Source: Pisaster brevispinus (lineage: Eukaryota > Echinodermata > Asteroidea > Forcipulatida > Asteriidae). From it: DNA of 64,000 bases. Under the pieces are notes generated by a model. It was given only the letters and a program-made list of their open reading frames with translations, ran no database searches and was not told where the DNA came from. Of the stretch, positions 10,510 to 21,687 are shown piece by piece (the first letter of the stretch is position 1; each line of letters begins with the position of its first letter). The DNA lies in contig JAMKCF010000002.1 in assembly GCA_023634235.1 (NCBI GenBank), forward strand, positions 12,227,091-12,291,090, read 5' to 3'. Position numbers and translations under genes: made by a program.

Positions 10510-13500
10510 CTACTCACACAAGCGTGGCCATGGATTGACATTTCTGAGGAGGTTGGTCCGGAGGGCTCTTTTGGCAGCTGCGGTTATTACCTGTATGGTT
10601 AGAATTGAGAACACGGCGTGAGTATACAGCAGAATCTGCGGTGAATTGTGATGACTCTCACAGCGCAGGCAGAATTTGGGAAACCACTGTCTCCCGTGGG
10701 ACCTGGGCTCGATTTCACAAAGAGTCAAGATTGATCTCAAGTGCAGATCAGCCTTAATTGCTAAGCAAAGTATGATGTCACAATCCAAATTACTATGGTG
10801 ATACTGACAACTCATCTTAAGATGAATCTTAGCGCTTTGTGAAATCGACCCCTGGCCCGTTTCGGGGCCAGATGACCCGGAATCTGTGTCGGAATGACCT
10901 AGAAATGGTTTTTAAAATTAATGCAGAGTCCGGGTTAAAACCATCCTCTTTTTTGAACCACTTTCCAACTGAGGTGAGTCTGAACCAAAAATGGGTCAGG
11001 TTCCCATAGACCCGGAATCTGGGGTCATTACTGACCCGGGAGTTTTAAAGGTGTGCCTGCCCACTAAAAACCCTCCCGTATTGCACAACGTGCTGTACTG
11101 TGTAGACCTCTTGCTTACCTCCATATTATCTCTCCACTGGTACATGTAGCAAACGTTGAACGTGGGGTTGGCCGGGTCCAAAACGATTGGTCTGGCGAGA
11201 AAAAAAAAACAATCATGTATTTGTAAAGAGCACAATAATTATGGTATTCGACTGTTATTAGATTTGTAACTCTCCTGTGTTACTGTTTCCTTCTTTCAGA
11301 TGTCAGTGGGATCAAAGTGGGAACCCACGCTTCTCCCCCAAATATTCGAGTTCCCGGACCTACAAGGCCCAATTGCATGGCACTGTTTACCACAGGTTTT
11401 TGCGCTGTACACAAGACTGCCGGTAGAGCACATAATTAGTTATATTATGGGTAAAGCGCAGAATTTCGCGGTTAGTCCCAATTTCTTAGCGCTGCTTAAC
11501 GGTAGGCAAATGTTCGTGCTAACTACAGAAAAAAACGTACTTAAGCGTAAGCGTATTTCACAGGCTAGCAAGAAAATTAGGCAGCCATCTTGCGCGTTCG
11601 CCATTGACTAACTACCGTATTCTTGTTCATACTGTAAGCACGGGAAGGTTAGCATGCATTTTCGTTAACAGCGCTATGAAAGGGATCGCACAGTGAGCAC
11701 GAAATTGGCCGCTAAGCAGCTCTATGAAATTGGGCCCTGCAGTCCTGCACGCTCCAAGTCTTCCGCGTCCTAGACCGTACAAGGCGCGCAATTATTTGAA
11801 CATTTAGGGGGGAGCCTATGATGTGTAACTAAAACACAGCCGTGCCATTATCGAGGTGAACAAGCATTAAAACAAACAACTAAGAATATCAATGGTGCGC
11901 AAATTACTTCTTAAGTTTTATAGTTGTGGATAAAGAAGGAATGCACCATACAGTGGTATAGAATGCCGTAAAGACAGTAACACAATATTTACTTGGCCGT
12001 GGAAAATTGGCAACCAGTTTTAGACAATCTCTGAGATGGTAAAGAGTTCTTATTTTGTTTTATTAAATGTTTTCGGGGTTTGGATGTTAACTTTAAAAAA
12101 AATAAAAAATCCTTTTGCAACAGCTGCAGTTGCTTGCGCCAATTGCTTGTATGATGTTTGTGGTGACAAGTTAAAAGTTTTCGTTCCATAACGTAGAGTC
12201 TTATTCTCACATAGAACGATTCGGTTCACCTTTCCATGTTGTCTTTCCTGATAATATCTTCTGTGATATGATCATCACTGTGCATGTACTTCCAAGAGGC
12301 ACACAGCTGCTCCAGATTTGTCAAAACTTCCAAGACGCTCCTCAGACCCCGGGCTTTATCCAGTCGACGTTCGGGCTTCCCTGCCTTCTCCCACAGATAG
12401 ATGGTGATCAACTCCAAAGGGTAGGACTTCTGGAGATACTTAGGGAGGAATTTAGACGCCCAATATTTCACCAGGCGTATCAACTCCTTCACGTTACCGG
12501 GTTGTTCCTTAACAAACTTCACCTGACGCTGGACTAGTGAAGGTGAACAATACTGCCTTGTTCTATACTTTTCGTTTAGCATATACCGGAACATTTTGTC
12601 GTAAGCTAAAAGTAAAGTTAACAAAATAAACAAAGATACTCGTTGGACGGCAAACTTCTGAAGATGAGAGTATTAAACCAAACTGTAGATAGTCCCACAA
12701 GTAAAATAAATGAATGTTAAAAATACCTTTGACCCAATGATTTTAAGATTTTCGTGATACTGTCGGATGCAGGGATTATATGAACTTTGAACTGTGTTTT
12801 TATTTTACTTACACGAATGAGATTTAATATTGTCAGTTGTGGGAAGAAGATCGACGTCAATCCATCGACTGCCGACATTGATCTCGAACTTCACTACGTA
12901 TTCATCGTGTATTATCTCTTTGACGTCCGGGTGAAGTTCCAAAGAGGAGGCTACATTGAAATTTATTCCTTCAATAGTTTTCTTATATGCATCTTTCCCA
13001 ATTTCTGCTATGGGTTTTAGATATGGTTTGTTGACGAATGCAACCAGATCCACGTCCGAGAGATCTTTTACCATAGTGCCTTTTCCGAGCGATCCACCTT
13101 AAGAATGACGGAACAGATCACATGAATGATAACAAAAAACCTCCTTTTTTTGTTTTTAGATGCAGAAAACACATTGACAGATCTGTACAAAAAGGTAAAC
13201 AGCTTCTACTATTTTGGTTCTTAAATTTAAATACTCTGAAACAGCAGTTTGAAAAAAGGTGCAACTGTAGTAGCGTTTTGGTTTTTTTCTTTTCTTTTCT
13301 TCTTGTTTTTGTTGTTGTTGTTTTTTTTGTTGCTGTGGACAAGCTCGGTTAATTCGTGGTACGAACTACGATGTTTGTGACTTACCTTTACGACTTTATC
13401 AACATCAAACTCAAAATTACCAAGGGAGCAATTGCTTTGGATGTATCCGACCACTCTACTGATTGCTAATTGACACTCCCCTGCGAAGTGGTCCGTTCCA

Positions 13501-13615
13501 AGCTGTATGTTCTCGTTATACCAAATCTCTAGTTCACACGGAGTCAAACACCAGGGTTCTTCTATCCCCACGTTGGACCGTGCACCTCCCTGCGTGGCCT
13601 TGGTGCTCCCGTCCT
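10510..13615 (-). CDS. OAS-like: OAS-like nucleotidyltransferase, copy 2 (five exons, one damaged acceptor)
   Basis: Exons in transcription order are A 13615-13386, B 13098-12813, C 12605-12230, D 11191-11119 and E 10590-10510. Exon A ends VDKVVK. Exon B has the P-loop GGSLGKGT, SDVDLVAF and IDVDLLPTTD, so all three catalytic Asp are kept. Exon C carries the OAS1_C helices with ELIRLVKYWASK (the dsRNA-contacting RLVK segment) and PLELITIYLWE. Exon D reads PIVLDPANPTFN, matching the human VILDPADPTGN stretch. Exon E ends PWPRLCE and TAG. All junction phases agree except A/B. The homologous acceptor before GGS reads AA instead of AG, and the nearest AG, one base later, shifts the frame to an early stop. 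Exon A starts in phase needing one upstream base, so it is not an obvious first exon and can join copy 3 exon D. Exon E also has a good donor, T|GTGAGT, just before its stop, in the same phase as copy 3 exon D. Confidence 0.85.
10708..10852. mobile_element. Short foldback element, CTCGATTTCACAAAG family
   Basis: It begins GGGCTCGATTTCACAAAGAG and ends with the inverted form, CTTTGTGAAATCGACCCC. Internal sequence is AGATTGATCTCAAGTGC...TTAATTGCTAAGC. A truncated relative starts at about 21060 (GGCTCGATTTCATAAAGAGC). It lies in the intron between exons D and E of OAS copy 2. Confidence 0.75.
10855..11045. repeat. GGGTCAGG/ACCCGGAATCTG dispersed repeat
   Basis: Recurring words (GACCCGGAATCTGTGTCGG, TGGGTCAGGTTCCCATAG, ACCCGGAATCTGGGGTC) in alternating orientation form a degenerate foldback element. 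Relatives occur at about 7820-7960, 60275-60460 and 62795-62920. This copy is in an OAS copy 2 intron, about 75 bp from exon D. Confidence 0.6.
11364..11740. mobile_element. Foldback element, GGCCCAATT...AATTGGGCCC family
   Basis: The left end reads AAGGCCCAATTGCATGGCAC. The right end reads AGCAGCTCTATGAAATTGGG. The interior has CGTAAGCGTATTTCACAGGC, as in the 3475-4212 cluster. The 103-codon plus-strand ORF over it is carried by the element. It sits in the intron between exons C and D of OAS copy 2. Confidence 0.7.
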
Positions 13616-14460
13616 CTGTTGAAGAGATAACATTGATTTAGAAAGGGCGGTTTTAACCTATCAAATCCCAGCATACCACCTGCATTGATTTTGTTTTGTT
13701 TCTCCATCGAGTAGCACAGTTAGTTCAAATTGAGAAAAACATGAGACTCAAAATTATTGTACTGCTAATGATTAAACTAATTCAAGTTTTCCCGGAAGTC
13801 GTGATATATGTGTTGGGTCAAAATAAACATTGCTCCCAAGCGCAATTCATATAAACGTTGCAAGCCTCGCGCGTTTTTGAACGCCCAAGCGCGTGATTTG
13901 GTTTCTTTCACACATTTTACAGCCCATGGGAAACTCTGTACGGTCTATGCCAACGTTCATGCCCACAACCATCATCCATGCCACGACACACAATCGTTTT
14001 CCTGTAGTATTTGCTGCCTTTTATATAAGTTATAAAATTAATATACAAGGCACCGGGGAAATAGCCCGGATGTTGAGCTATAGGGAATTTCCCCGATGAG
14101 AAATCACCACCTCTCACATGACCCTGACACCAGCAGCAGTGGTTACAGCTCCAATACTTGGGTTATGTTGAACAATACGGGCTTAAAGATGTAATGAACA
14201 TTAAACTAATTGTGCACCAACAAATAGAGTCAGAATGGTTTGAAGGGTTGCATGGTGGATGGTGGAGGTACAGTAACATTGATGTTTGCCTTCAAACCAT
14301 GTTTTAAAGTGAGTGTCTAGTTCTTAGAATAACCTCCAGTGGAGGTGTATTATTATAAGTCTAACCGGAGAATATCCAGAGTCAATTAACTATTTTATAA
14401 GGAAAAAGCAGTGGTTTCAAATTTAATGACAAAAGCAATGTTTCTTGGGGTTGCCCTCAC

Positions 14461-17400
14461 CTTTCCACCCTCGACAGACCTTGACTTTCATCAGGAGTTT
14501 AGTCTGGAGGGTCTGCCCAGCGGCTGAGGCAATTTTGCTCCCGTTGGTCCCTTGCTGGTACAGCTGACAGACATTGTTCGTCGGGTTGGCTGGGTCTAAC
14601 ACAATAGGACTGAAAATAACACAGAAACAACCATAGTAGCCTTGAACTGAAATTAACTTCCGGTGGAACTAAAACATCACGCTAAACCTATTCAGACCAA
14701 AGAAGACATTAACTGACAAAACACAACCATTTATGTCACTGAGGCCATGTCCGAAATTATGGCTATGGCTGTGGCTAAAACCTGCCACAGCCGTAGCCGA
14801 AGCCAGTTCGTGCGAACACGACTTAACCATTGCATGAATTGATGTCATCCACCTCCATCTTTAAGGTTAATCAAAAGACCATGCAGAGGTCTCGCGCATC
14901 TTTGAACAAGTTGAAGGTTGTTTGGGCTCTTTCCCATCATGAACAGCGCTTTAATTCGTGAGTAGTAAACAGAGTCGCACACTCTTGTTCGTTAGTCTGA
15001 GATGTGCACTGTCTACGGAGATGTGCAGCTATCATAACATACTCTCCCACGGCCCTATCGGTGGTTTTCCCGGCAGTTAAGCTTTGAGCGCAAGTGTTTT
15101 CCTCATTAGCGGGAACAGATGAAAAGTACTCAATGGATGTTAAGTTAAACATTTCTTCACTTACTTTTGCATACCAAGCTGTTCAATCGCTTTTTGTGCC
15201 AGTGTAGCGTCATACAGATTGGATCCAGCCCAGCTAGTAACACGCAGTGCCGTCAACCTGGTCAAGACATGAAGAACGTTCTTCAACCCCTGGGCTTTGC
15301 TGAAACGAACGGGTTTCCCAGCTTCCTCCCACAGGTGAATGGTGATCAGCTCCAATCCGTAGGAATTCTTCGGGTACCCGGGGACTCCGAGGTATTTACT
15401 TGCCCAGTACTTTACGAGGCGGACAAGCTCCTTCACGTACCCGGGCTGGTCACGGACGAAGTTGAGCTGATGTTCGGCAAGTGAAGCGAAGTACAATTCC
15501 CTGTCCTTGTCTTGAAGCTTCAGCATGGCATGGAGCATGTCTGAATGAGCTGGTAGAGAAGGGGGAGGAAAGTATGCCGTTAAAAACACTGAAACATTCA
15601 ATAATTAACTGATTTATTCTGTTACGTTATTGGGCCCTCTCCAATCCGAAAAAAAATTTAAAACTACAATATTTGTTCAATGGAATCTACACCCCTTATG
15701 GACTAAATGATTATAAATTGTAGGCTCAAAATCTTTCTTGGCAAATGAATCACAGTGTTACACTGCAAAGACTGGGGTGTTAAAATTGACACCATGGGTG
15801 TTATATTATCTTATCTTATCTTCTCGTAGAGGTGAGTACTACTCGAGTATCGTTTTGATGGTAAGATAAGATAAGATACAAACTCTATTATACCACACTG
15901 GTGAAATTAAAATTGACATTGATTCAAATAGTACAGACAAAAACAAAGTTTAGAACAAAACACTGACAGACAGTTTAAACCGATGAAAGGAAGAATGAAT
16001 ATCAATAAGCATACACAAATTATGTTGAAGGTGGGACTAAAAAGATCGTACTCGGCCTTGCACTGGACTAGCAAATACTCCCCTTCGATGGCTCAAGTAC
16101 TGTACCGTACTTTTCGTGTACTAGTCGGCCACTTTAAGACTCGGCAGTACTTGATATTTGAATGAAAAGTACTTGGACTACAACACTGATGATTTGGCGT
16201 TAATCGCGACTAACCTCGACAGTGGCCCTCACAGTTGTCTGAAGTGGGAAGAAAATTGACCTTCAGACATCTATCACTCACTTTGATGTTGAAGTGAACC
16301 GAGATTTCATCGCTGTTTACATCAGACACAAACGACGGGCTCGCCAATGCTGAGCGAAGATCCCGGATGACGACGGCCAGCCTCCGCTTGTATTCGCTCG
16401 GTCTGATTCTGACGATGTGGACCAGGTTTGGTGGATTGATGAAGGCGATCAGGTCGACATCAGAAAGGCCCTTCACCATGGTCCCTTTACCAAGAGATCC
16501 ACCCTGCAGAGAAAAAAATTGTTGATATTTACATAGTATTCACAATCAACACATTTATCGGGGAATCTCCGGGATGAATTTGGTCGAACTGTTCACACTC
16601 ATTGATAACCTTGGCAGTCTCCTGGGTATTTCCCGGGAGAAGGCTACTAGGAGTAGGGTTAAGCTATTGGTTAAGATTCCTTTAGCTTACCGAGCATTAG
16701 TTTTGCCTAATGAAAATTACATAACATGTGAAACAAACTCCACTGGGGTTGGCGGTGGAGTTACAAATCCCCAGGAATTTTAAGGGGTTTTATTTGCCCA
16801 GGACTGCTCAGTATGGTCTGAAAGGGTTTATGAAAACACACAATTCTTATCTATGAAATAATGTTTTGCTGCTGACAGGGGTGTGATTTTGCATGCCAGA
16901 GCTGTGTATGGAGAGAGTTGTGACCATAGAGTTATATAACTCTATGTGGCATAAAGGGACCAGCTATTCGGTCATGTGGTTGCTGGACGCCATTTTCGGT
17001 CCAAATAATAGTAGTACAAAACCCAATGGGCGGACTCGTCTAGCACCCTGTATTCACCAATGCGTCTATTTGGACACAAAATGGGCTCTAATCGCAAGTT
17101 GTCGCAACTCTCTCATAATTATACGGCTCTGGATGTAGCCATAGAGAAATTACCCTTTCCTTTCTTTATGGTGTAGCCTACCGGACCAATTTCATTAAAT
17201 TCAAGCGAAGCTATGCACACGATATATTTTTAGGAATTTGATATGTTGACATCCGAGTTTGTTTTTTGACATTTTTCTTTGTTCAACTTGGACGCCGTGG
17301 AGGAATTATTCAGAAAAGAGACCAACAAGGGCAGGACCCCATAAACCCGATCCGTATGGTTGTGTACATATGACATGAAGTGTTTAAGGCCTATATTCGT

Positions 17401-19799
17401 CGTCGCGCCTTGCTCCTTTCTGTACTTTTCACTAGGATATACGGAGCTCCGACTAAAATGGATTGGTCTTTTTTCCCGCCTTGGTTCTCCCGCTTACAGG
17501 TCAGAAAGTTGGTACTTCTCCAAGCAAATACTGTACAAGACTAGCAACATTCGGCAACATACAACGTACCCCGGTGTTTTGGTGATGCGTTTATACCACC
17601 ATAAAACTATCTCTCCATACACACACAACCAATGTACGCATGCTCAAGCAAGATTTGGCCTGGTCTTCATCTTCATGAGCATATTACCGTGAGGTAGCCC
17701 TCGCCTAATCAAACAGTGAAGAACATTCAGTCCTATTTTACGCACATGTGGCTCCTTACCTTCCTCAAAAATAAGGTAAGAATTCCACCTTGTTTTGCTT
17801 ATTTTTAAAGGTTAAAAATCATGATATCTATAGGCTGTCCATATAGCCAGTGTATAATATAGGCTTATATTACTTATTAGCACTAGCACATCAGAAGAAA
17901 CTGGTGGTATTATAATGAACGTGTACAAACGGTTGGTTGGCTTCTTCTTCTTTTTAAGACCACCATGACCGTCAGACTGGAATGAGGATATCCATACCTA
18001 GTCCATAAACAAGTTTACTTTTTGAGCTAGACGTGCATTAGCATAACCAGCTTCATATTTTTCAAACGACTGATAGGGCCTACGACCTTGAGACTTTGGA
18101 AATGGGATCAATGTATAGATAGGTTGCAATATGACGTAAATCGGCCATCTTTACGGGCAATTTGGAACACACAGTCATGCGTTTTGCGTGAGAACGGCGT
18201 GCAGCACGCACGCGTTTTACAAAACTCGTTTCACGATTGGTTAGTAAACTGCGCGGCAGAGTTAATAATTTGAGCGCTTGACGCACCTGCTAGCCAAAAT
18301 ACAATTTGCCCGTAAAGATGGCGTCTATTGGGAACTATCTATACTTTAAACATGCTGATTTGGTTTGTCTGGGTTTATTTTTTCATTGTTTTTAATGTAC
18401 AGGAAAAGCTTGGCCTGTAATTCGGGACGTGGCTCTTCATTTGATGTGTTCATTGATGGGGTTTCTGCCAACAACTCTAACTTATGACAGTTGTTACATT
18501 TAATACGACATTCCTCTTTGGAAGAAGCGTATATCTCTTGATAAAATGATTTATCACAAATGAGACATGAATTATGCTTACTAGGGCTATTCACTGAGCT
18601 CCCGATGAGGCAAATGAAATAGTTGTGCCAACGTTTACCCGATTATAACCAGCCTTTCTAACTAAATATTTTTGATTAAATTTGTCTTTAATGAATTCCA
18701 CAAAATTGTGAAGTCATAATTGAGAATGTTATTGTTCCGAATGTGTGACAAGATCATCGAACAAAAAATAATGGGTTTGAAAAAAATCAGTCAAGTAACA
18801 CTGCACTCACTAACAAACCAGGTACTGAGCCCTTTGTTTCACATTATCTTCTGCTTCATTGAGGGTTTTTTCAGAACTTCAATGCTTAATTTCTCATTTA
18901 TATCATTGCAACACTCTGTGTATCGGCTGAATGCCTCATGAATTTGCTTTAAATTAACCGGAGTAAATTATCAGAAAACAACTTGTCTCCTAGCGTTTTA
19001 TGTTTTTTAGTTGTTTAAAATATAATTTAAAAAAGTTGTGTTTTATTTCTTTGTGTTTTTTTGTTATACCTGTATTATTTAACATGGACCAGAACTGCAA
19101 GAAATAAAAATGAATGGCTTTTTTCATGAGGAGGGCTACATCCTACACTGGATGAACACAGCCTAAATGATGATGATGATGATGATTTAGCATTTTTCCA
19201 GGTATTGGTTGCACAAAAGATGCTGTTGTTCAAAGGAATCCTCACTGATGGCAACTATAGACAAGAGCAAAATGGTCAAGACTAAGCAAACAAGTCGCTG
19301 GACTAAGCCAAAATTGTGATTAGTCGTATGAAATTTTAGTCTAGTCACATTTTTGATTAATCATTAGTCACACTCTGTTTTGTGACTATTTGATTAGTCG
19401 TGTCAGACATAACGCTGGACTATTTTTTGTGTGTGTCAAATTGACTAACACATTTTTACACTGTAATGTAATAGTAAAGTACTTGTTATTATGTATTTTA
19501 GGTTATAGGCCGTAGATTTCAGATTAAATATTATAGATTATAGATTACAGATTATAGATTATAGAATATAATAACGAGGTACACACCTTAACAATTCTGT
19601 CAACGTTAAAATGGAGGCCGCCTGATGAACAGATCCTCTGCACCGATCGGACAACCTCGTCGATTGCTCTCCGGCAGTCTCTGTCGAAATCATCCGTCCC
19701 ACGTTGGATTTTCTCGTTATACCATGTCTCGAGACTGCAGTCATCTTTCTTTTTACGATCCAGACACCAAGGCTGTGAGAATCTCCTAGACCCAGCCAT
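14461..19799 (-). CDS. OAS-like: OAS-like nucleotidyltransferase, copy 3 (four exons; third catalytic Asp is Asn)
   Basis: Exons are A 19799-19587, B 16503-16215, C 15549-15165 and D 14609-14461. Exon A begins with its own ATG (MAGSRRFSQPWCL) and no acceptor is evident just upstream, so this is the likely start. It continues ETWYNEKIQRGTDDF to VDRIVK. Exon B carries GGSLGKGT and SDVDLIAF, but the third catalytic position reads KVNFLPTSD, Asn where copies 1 and 2 and human OAS1 have Asp. Exon C has ELVRLVKYWASK and GLELITIHLWEEAG. Exon D has PIVLDPANPTNN and extends to VCRGWK, fusing what copy 2 splits into exons D and E. All internal phases agree, and the total is about 345 residues, the size of one OAS unit. 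Exon D ends with an excellent donor (AAAG|GTGAGG) in phase 1 that fits exon A of copy 2. I found no recognisable separate last exon between 13620 and 14460. Confidence 0.87.
14745..14822. mobile_element. Small foldback element with GGCTAY hexamers
   Basis: TGTCCGAAATTATGGCTATG faces CCACAGCCGTAGCCGAAGCC in inverted orientation with almost no loop. Related elements are at 50591-50733 and 63803-63922, and a (CGTAGC)n remnant is at 45845-45880. It lies in the intron between exons C and D of OAS copy 3. Confidence 0.65.
16510..19586. other. 3.1-kb intron of OAS copy 3; foldback element at about 18108-18352
   Basis: No exon is seen between exon A and exon B. An inverted repeat has arms ATCGGCCATCTTTACGGGCA near 18140 and TGCCCGTAAAGATGGCGTC near 18308. 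Its outer parts (ATAGATAGG and AACTATCTATAC) are also inverted, marking a MITE-like element of about 245 bp. The palindrome CATAGAGTTATATAACTCTA lies at 16926. (ATG)n and (ATTATAG)n microsatellites lie at about 19155-19185 and 19520-19565. Confidence 0.55.
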
Positions 19800-19889
19800 C
19801 GCGAGTTGGTTAGTTTATGACTCCTACCAAGTTCAAATGCAGCTCAAGTCTGCTGAAATTTCCTGCAGTGTGAATATGAAATAATCTTG

Positions 19890-20090
19890 TCCCAGAATCC
19901 TGATTTCGCAATTGCGATCGATTGTATCGGGGGAACCCCCGTATTTTGGCCGATGGTGAGAAATCCACTTATAATATTATTATAATGTTATCGTCCCAGA
20001 ACCTGATTTCGCAATTGCGAGCGATTGTATCACTAGAACCCCCGGTATTTTGGCTGATGGTGAGAAATCCCTGGTCAATATTATATTGTT
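19890..20090. repeat. Two direct repeats of about 100 bp upstream of OAS copy 3
   Basis: CCTGATTTCGCAATTGCG followed by GATTGTATC, a GAACCCCCG word and ATGGTGAGAAATCC occurs twice, at about 19895-19970 and 19995-20075. The pair sits 90-290 bp upstream of the proposed ATG of copy 3, so it may overlap the promoter. I see no motif that I can assign to a specific factor. Confidence 0.65.
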
Positions 20091-20099
20091 AATCCGGAT

Positions 20100-20250
20100 C
20101 AATAAACTTACTAATGTTAATCAAAATCGCCCTGCGTCACAAAAGCATCCTGATTGTTACAATACAATAACATAAACTGCTGCGTATCGTCCTGATTATT
20201 ACAATACTACAACATAAACTGCTGCGTATGACATTAATGTTAATGTGGAG
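20100..20250. repeat. Direct repeat, CCTGATTGTTACAATAC type
   Basis: The sequence TCCTGATTRTTACAATAC followed by AACATAAACTGCTGCGTAT occurs twice in succession (about 20145-20180 and 20188-20230). No coding potential. Confidence 0.6.
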
Positions 20251-20260
20251 TGTGTGACCT

Positions 20261-20443
20261 GGGCCCAATTTCATAGAGCTGCTTAAGCACAAAAGTAGCT
20301 AAGCACAAGGAATTATGCTAACCAGAATAAGGTTACCAACCAAACTAGCATACCACAAGTACGACTGGTATCCAGCTCATTCCTGCTTAGCACAACATTT
20401 ATAAGCAATATTTTCTGCTTAAGCAGCTCTATGAAATTGGGCC
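20261..20443. mobile_element. Foldback (MITE) element with near-perfect ends, GGGCCCAATTTCATAGAGCT
   Basis: It starts GGGCCCAATTTCATAGAGCT and GCTTAAGCA, and ends TGCTTAAGCAGCTCTATGAA and ATTGGGCC. There is no ORF. It abuts a second element, the two sharing the GGGCCAATTT junction. Confidence 0.88.
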
Positions 20444-20630
20444 AATTTCATAGAGCTGTTAAGCAGAAAATTCTGCGTAGCAAATTGTTATACTTGGCAA
20501 GAAACGAGCAGGGTACCGGTGGCAACAATGTAACCTTTGAGGAATGTTGGCTGGTAGCCTGTTTCTGCTAAGCAATATTTGTCTGTGCTTAGCAAGTTTT
20601 TGTGCTTACAAGCTTTATGAAGTTGGGCCC
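20439..20630. mobile_element. Second foldback element of the same family, directly adjoining
   Basis: It begins GGCCAATTTCATAGAGCTGT and ends ACAAGCTTTATGAAGTTGGG followed by CCC. The ends are more diverged than in its neighbour. Adjacent insertion into, or next to, a pre-existing copy is the simplest explanation. Confidence 0.82.
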
Positions 20631-21263
20631 TGTTCCGAGGTGCACTTTCGGTCTGCTAACGGAGACAGGGCCATATTATGGGTGCGGTCCTTATATTAAT
20701 ATTGTTTTCATGATTTTAGCTCTCCATTGAAACTTCCTATGGGGAGGGGATGGTGTCGGGTCTTCGCTTACTGTTCCGTGCCGTCTTCAAACATGTTCTC
20801 TTTTACCCGTGACCTCTGTGTAGTCCTGATCGGTATAGCCAAACCATACCACACAACACATCCCATAGTTCTTGAATCCGTGTTCCCATTGAACCTTTAT
20901 TTTGTTAGAGTACCGCAACTTTTCTGTAGAATGACAAAATTAAATCCAATGGGGACGCATGGTAAAGTGACCTCCCTGTCAACTTACGGCGACCGTGATG
21001 TAAAACTAACAGGCCGCAAGAGGTCGTGGAAGACTTCCGTGCAGCCACGGTAACTTCAAGGCTCGATTTCATAAAGAGCGAAGATTGATCTTAACTGCCA
21101 AACAATCTTAATTGCTAAGTAAAGTGTGATGTCACAATACAAATCACTATATGGTGATAATGACAACTCATCTTAGACTGTTCGCAAAACTATTGACTAT
21201 GACTTGATTTTGCACTGTAGAGTTCCACTCATGTTCTGCCAGTTCTGTCCTCCCCGATTACCT

Positions 21264-21687
21264 TAGCCTTTAGTCAAGGCGCACCGCGGCACCCCAGCCC
21301 AGGTATCACGCGCGAAAAAGACTAGCGCGAGCGGCGAAAGCCGCGAAGCGCCTTTACCAACTCGTTCAGCTAATCAATTATTCATGATCATGAAATATTT
21401 ATATATGCAATTTCTTGTACCCAATCACCGGCAACTAGATGTTGCATCGAACGTCGTTCTTGTGACGTCATGCAAGTAATTGTGTTTTCTTATTGGCCAA
21501 CAACTCATCACGCTAATGCATTATGCATTACATTTCTCCCACCAAAATCGGTAGCAAAAAGTAAAGAAAAACATAAAGCCCCAAAACGAGTTGGTAAAGG
21601 CGCTTCGCGGCTTCGCCGCTCGCGCTAGTCTTTTTTCGTGCGTGATAAGTAGGCTGGGGTGCCGCGGTGCGCCTTTACTAAAGGCTA
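21264..21687. mobile_element. Foldback element with about 100-bp inverted ends and exact 9-bp target duplication
   Basis: The left end begins TAGCCTTTAGTCAAGGCGC and runs through a GC-rich stretch (CGCGAGCGGCGAAAGCCGCG) to CCAACTCG. The right end mirrors it, from CGAGTTGGTAAAGGCGCTTC to GCGCCTTTACTAAAGGCTA. The flanks carry CGATTACCT on both sides (21255-21263 and 21688-21696), an exact 9-bp direct duplication. Long inverted ends with a 9-bp duplication are what Mutator-like (MULE) non-autonomous elements show, so I place it there tentatively. The roughly 200-bp AT-rich interior holds no transposase. Confidence 0.88.

Noticed and set aside
11300..11611. 103-codon plus-strand frame
   Set aside because: It covers a GGCCCAATT foldback element in an OAS intron and resembles no protein.
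12268..12537. 89-codon plus-strand frame
   Set aside because: Antisense shadow of OAS copy 2 exon C. The same applies to 15167-15484 over copy 3 exon C.
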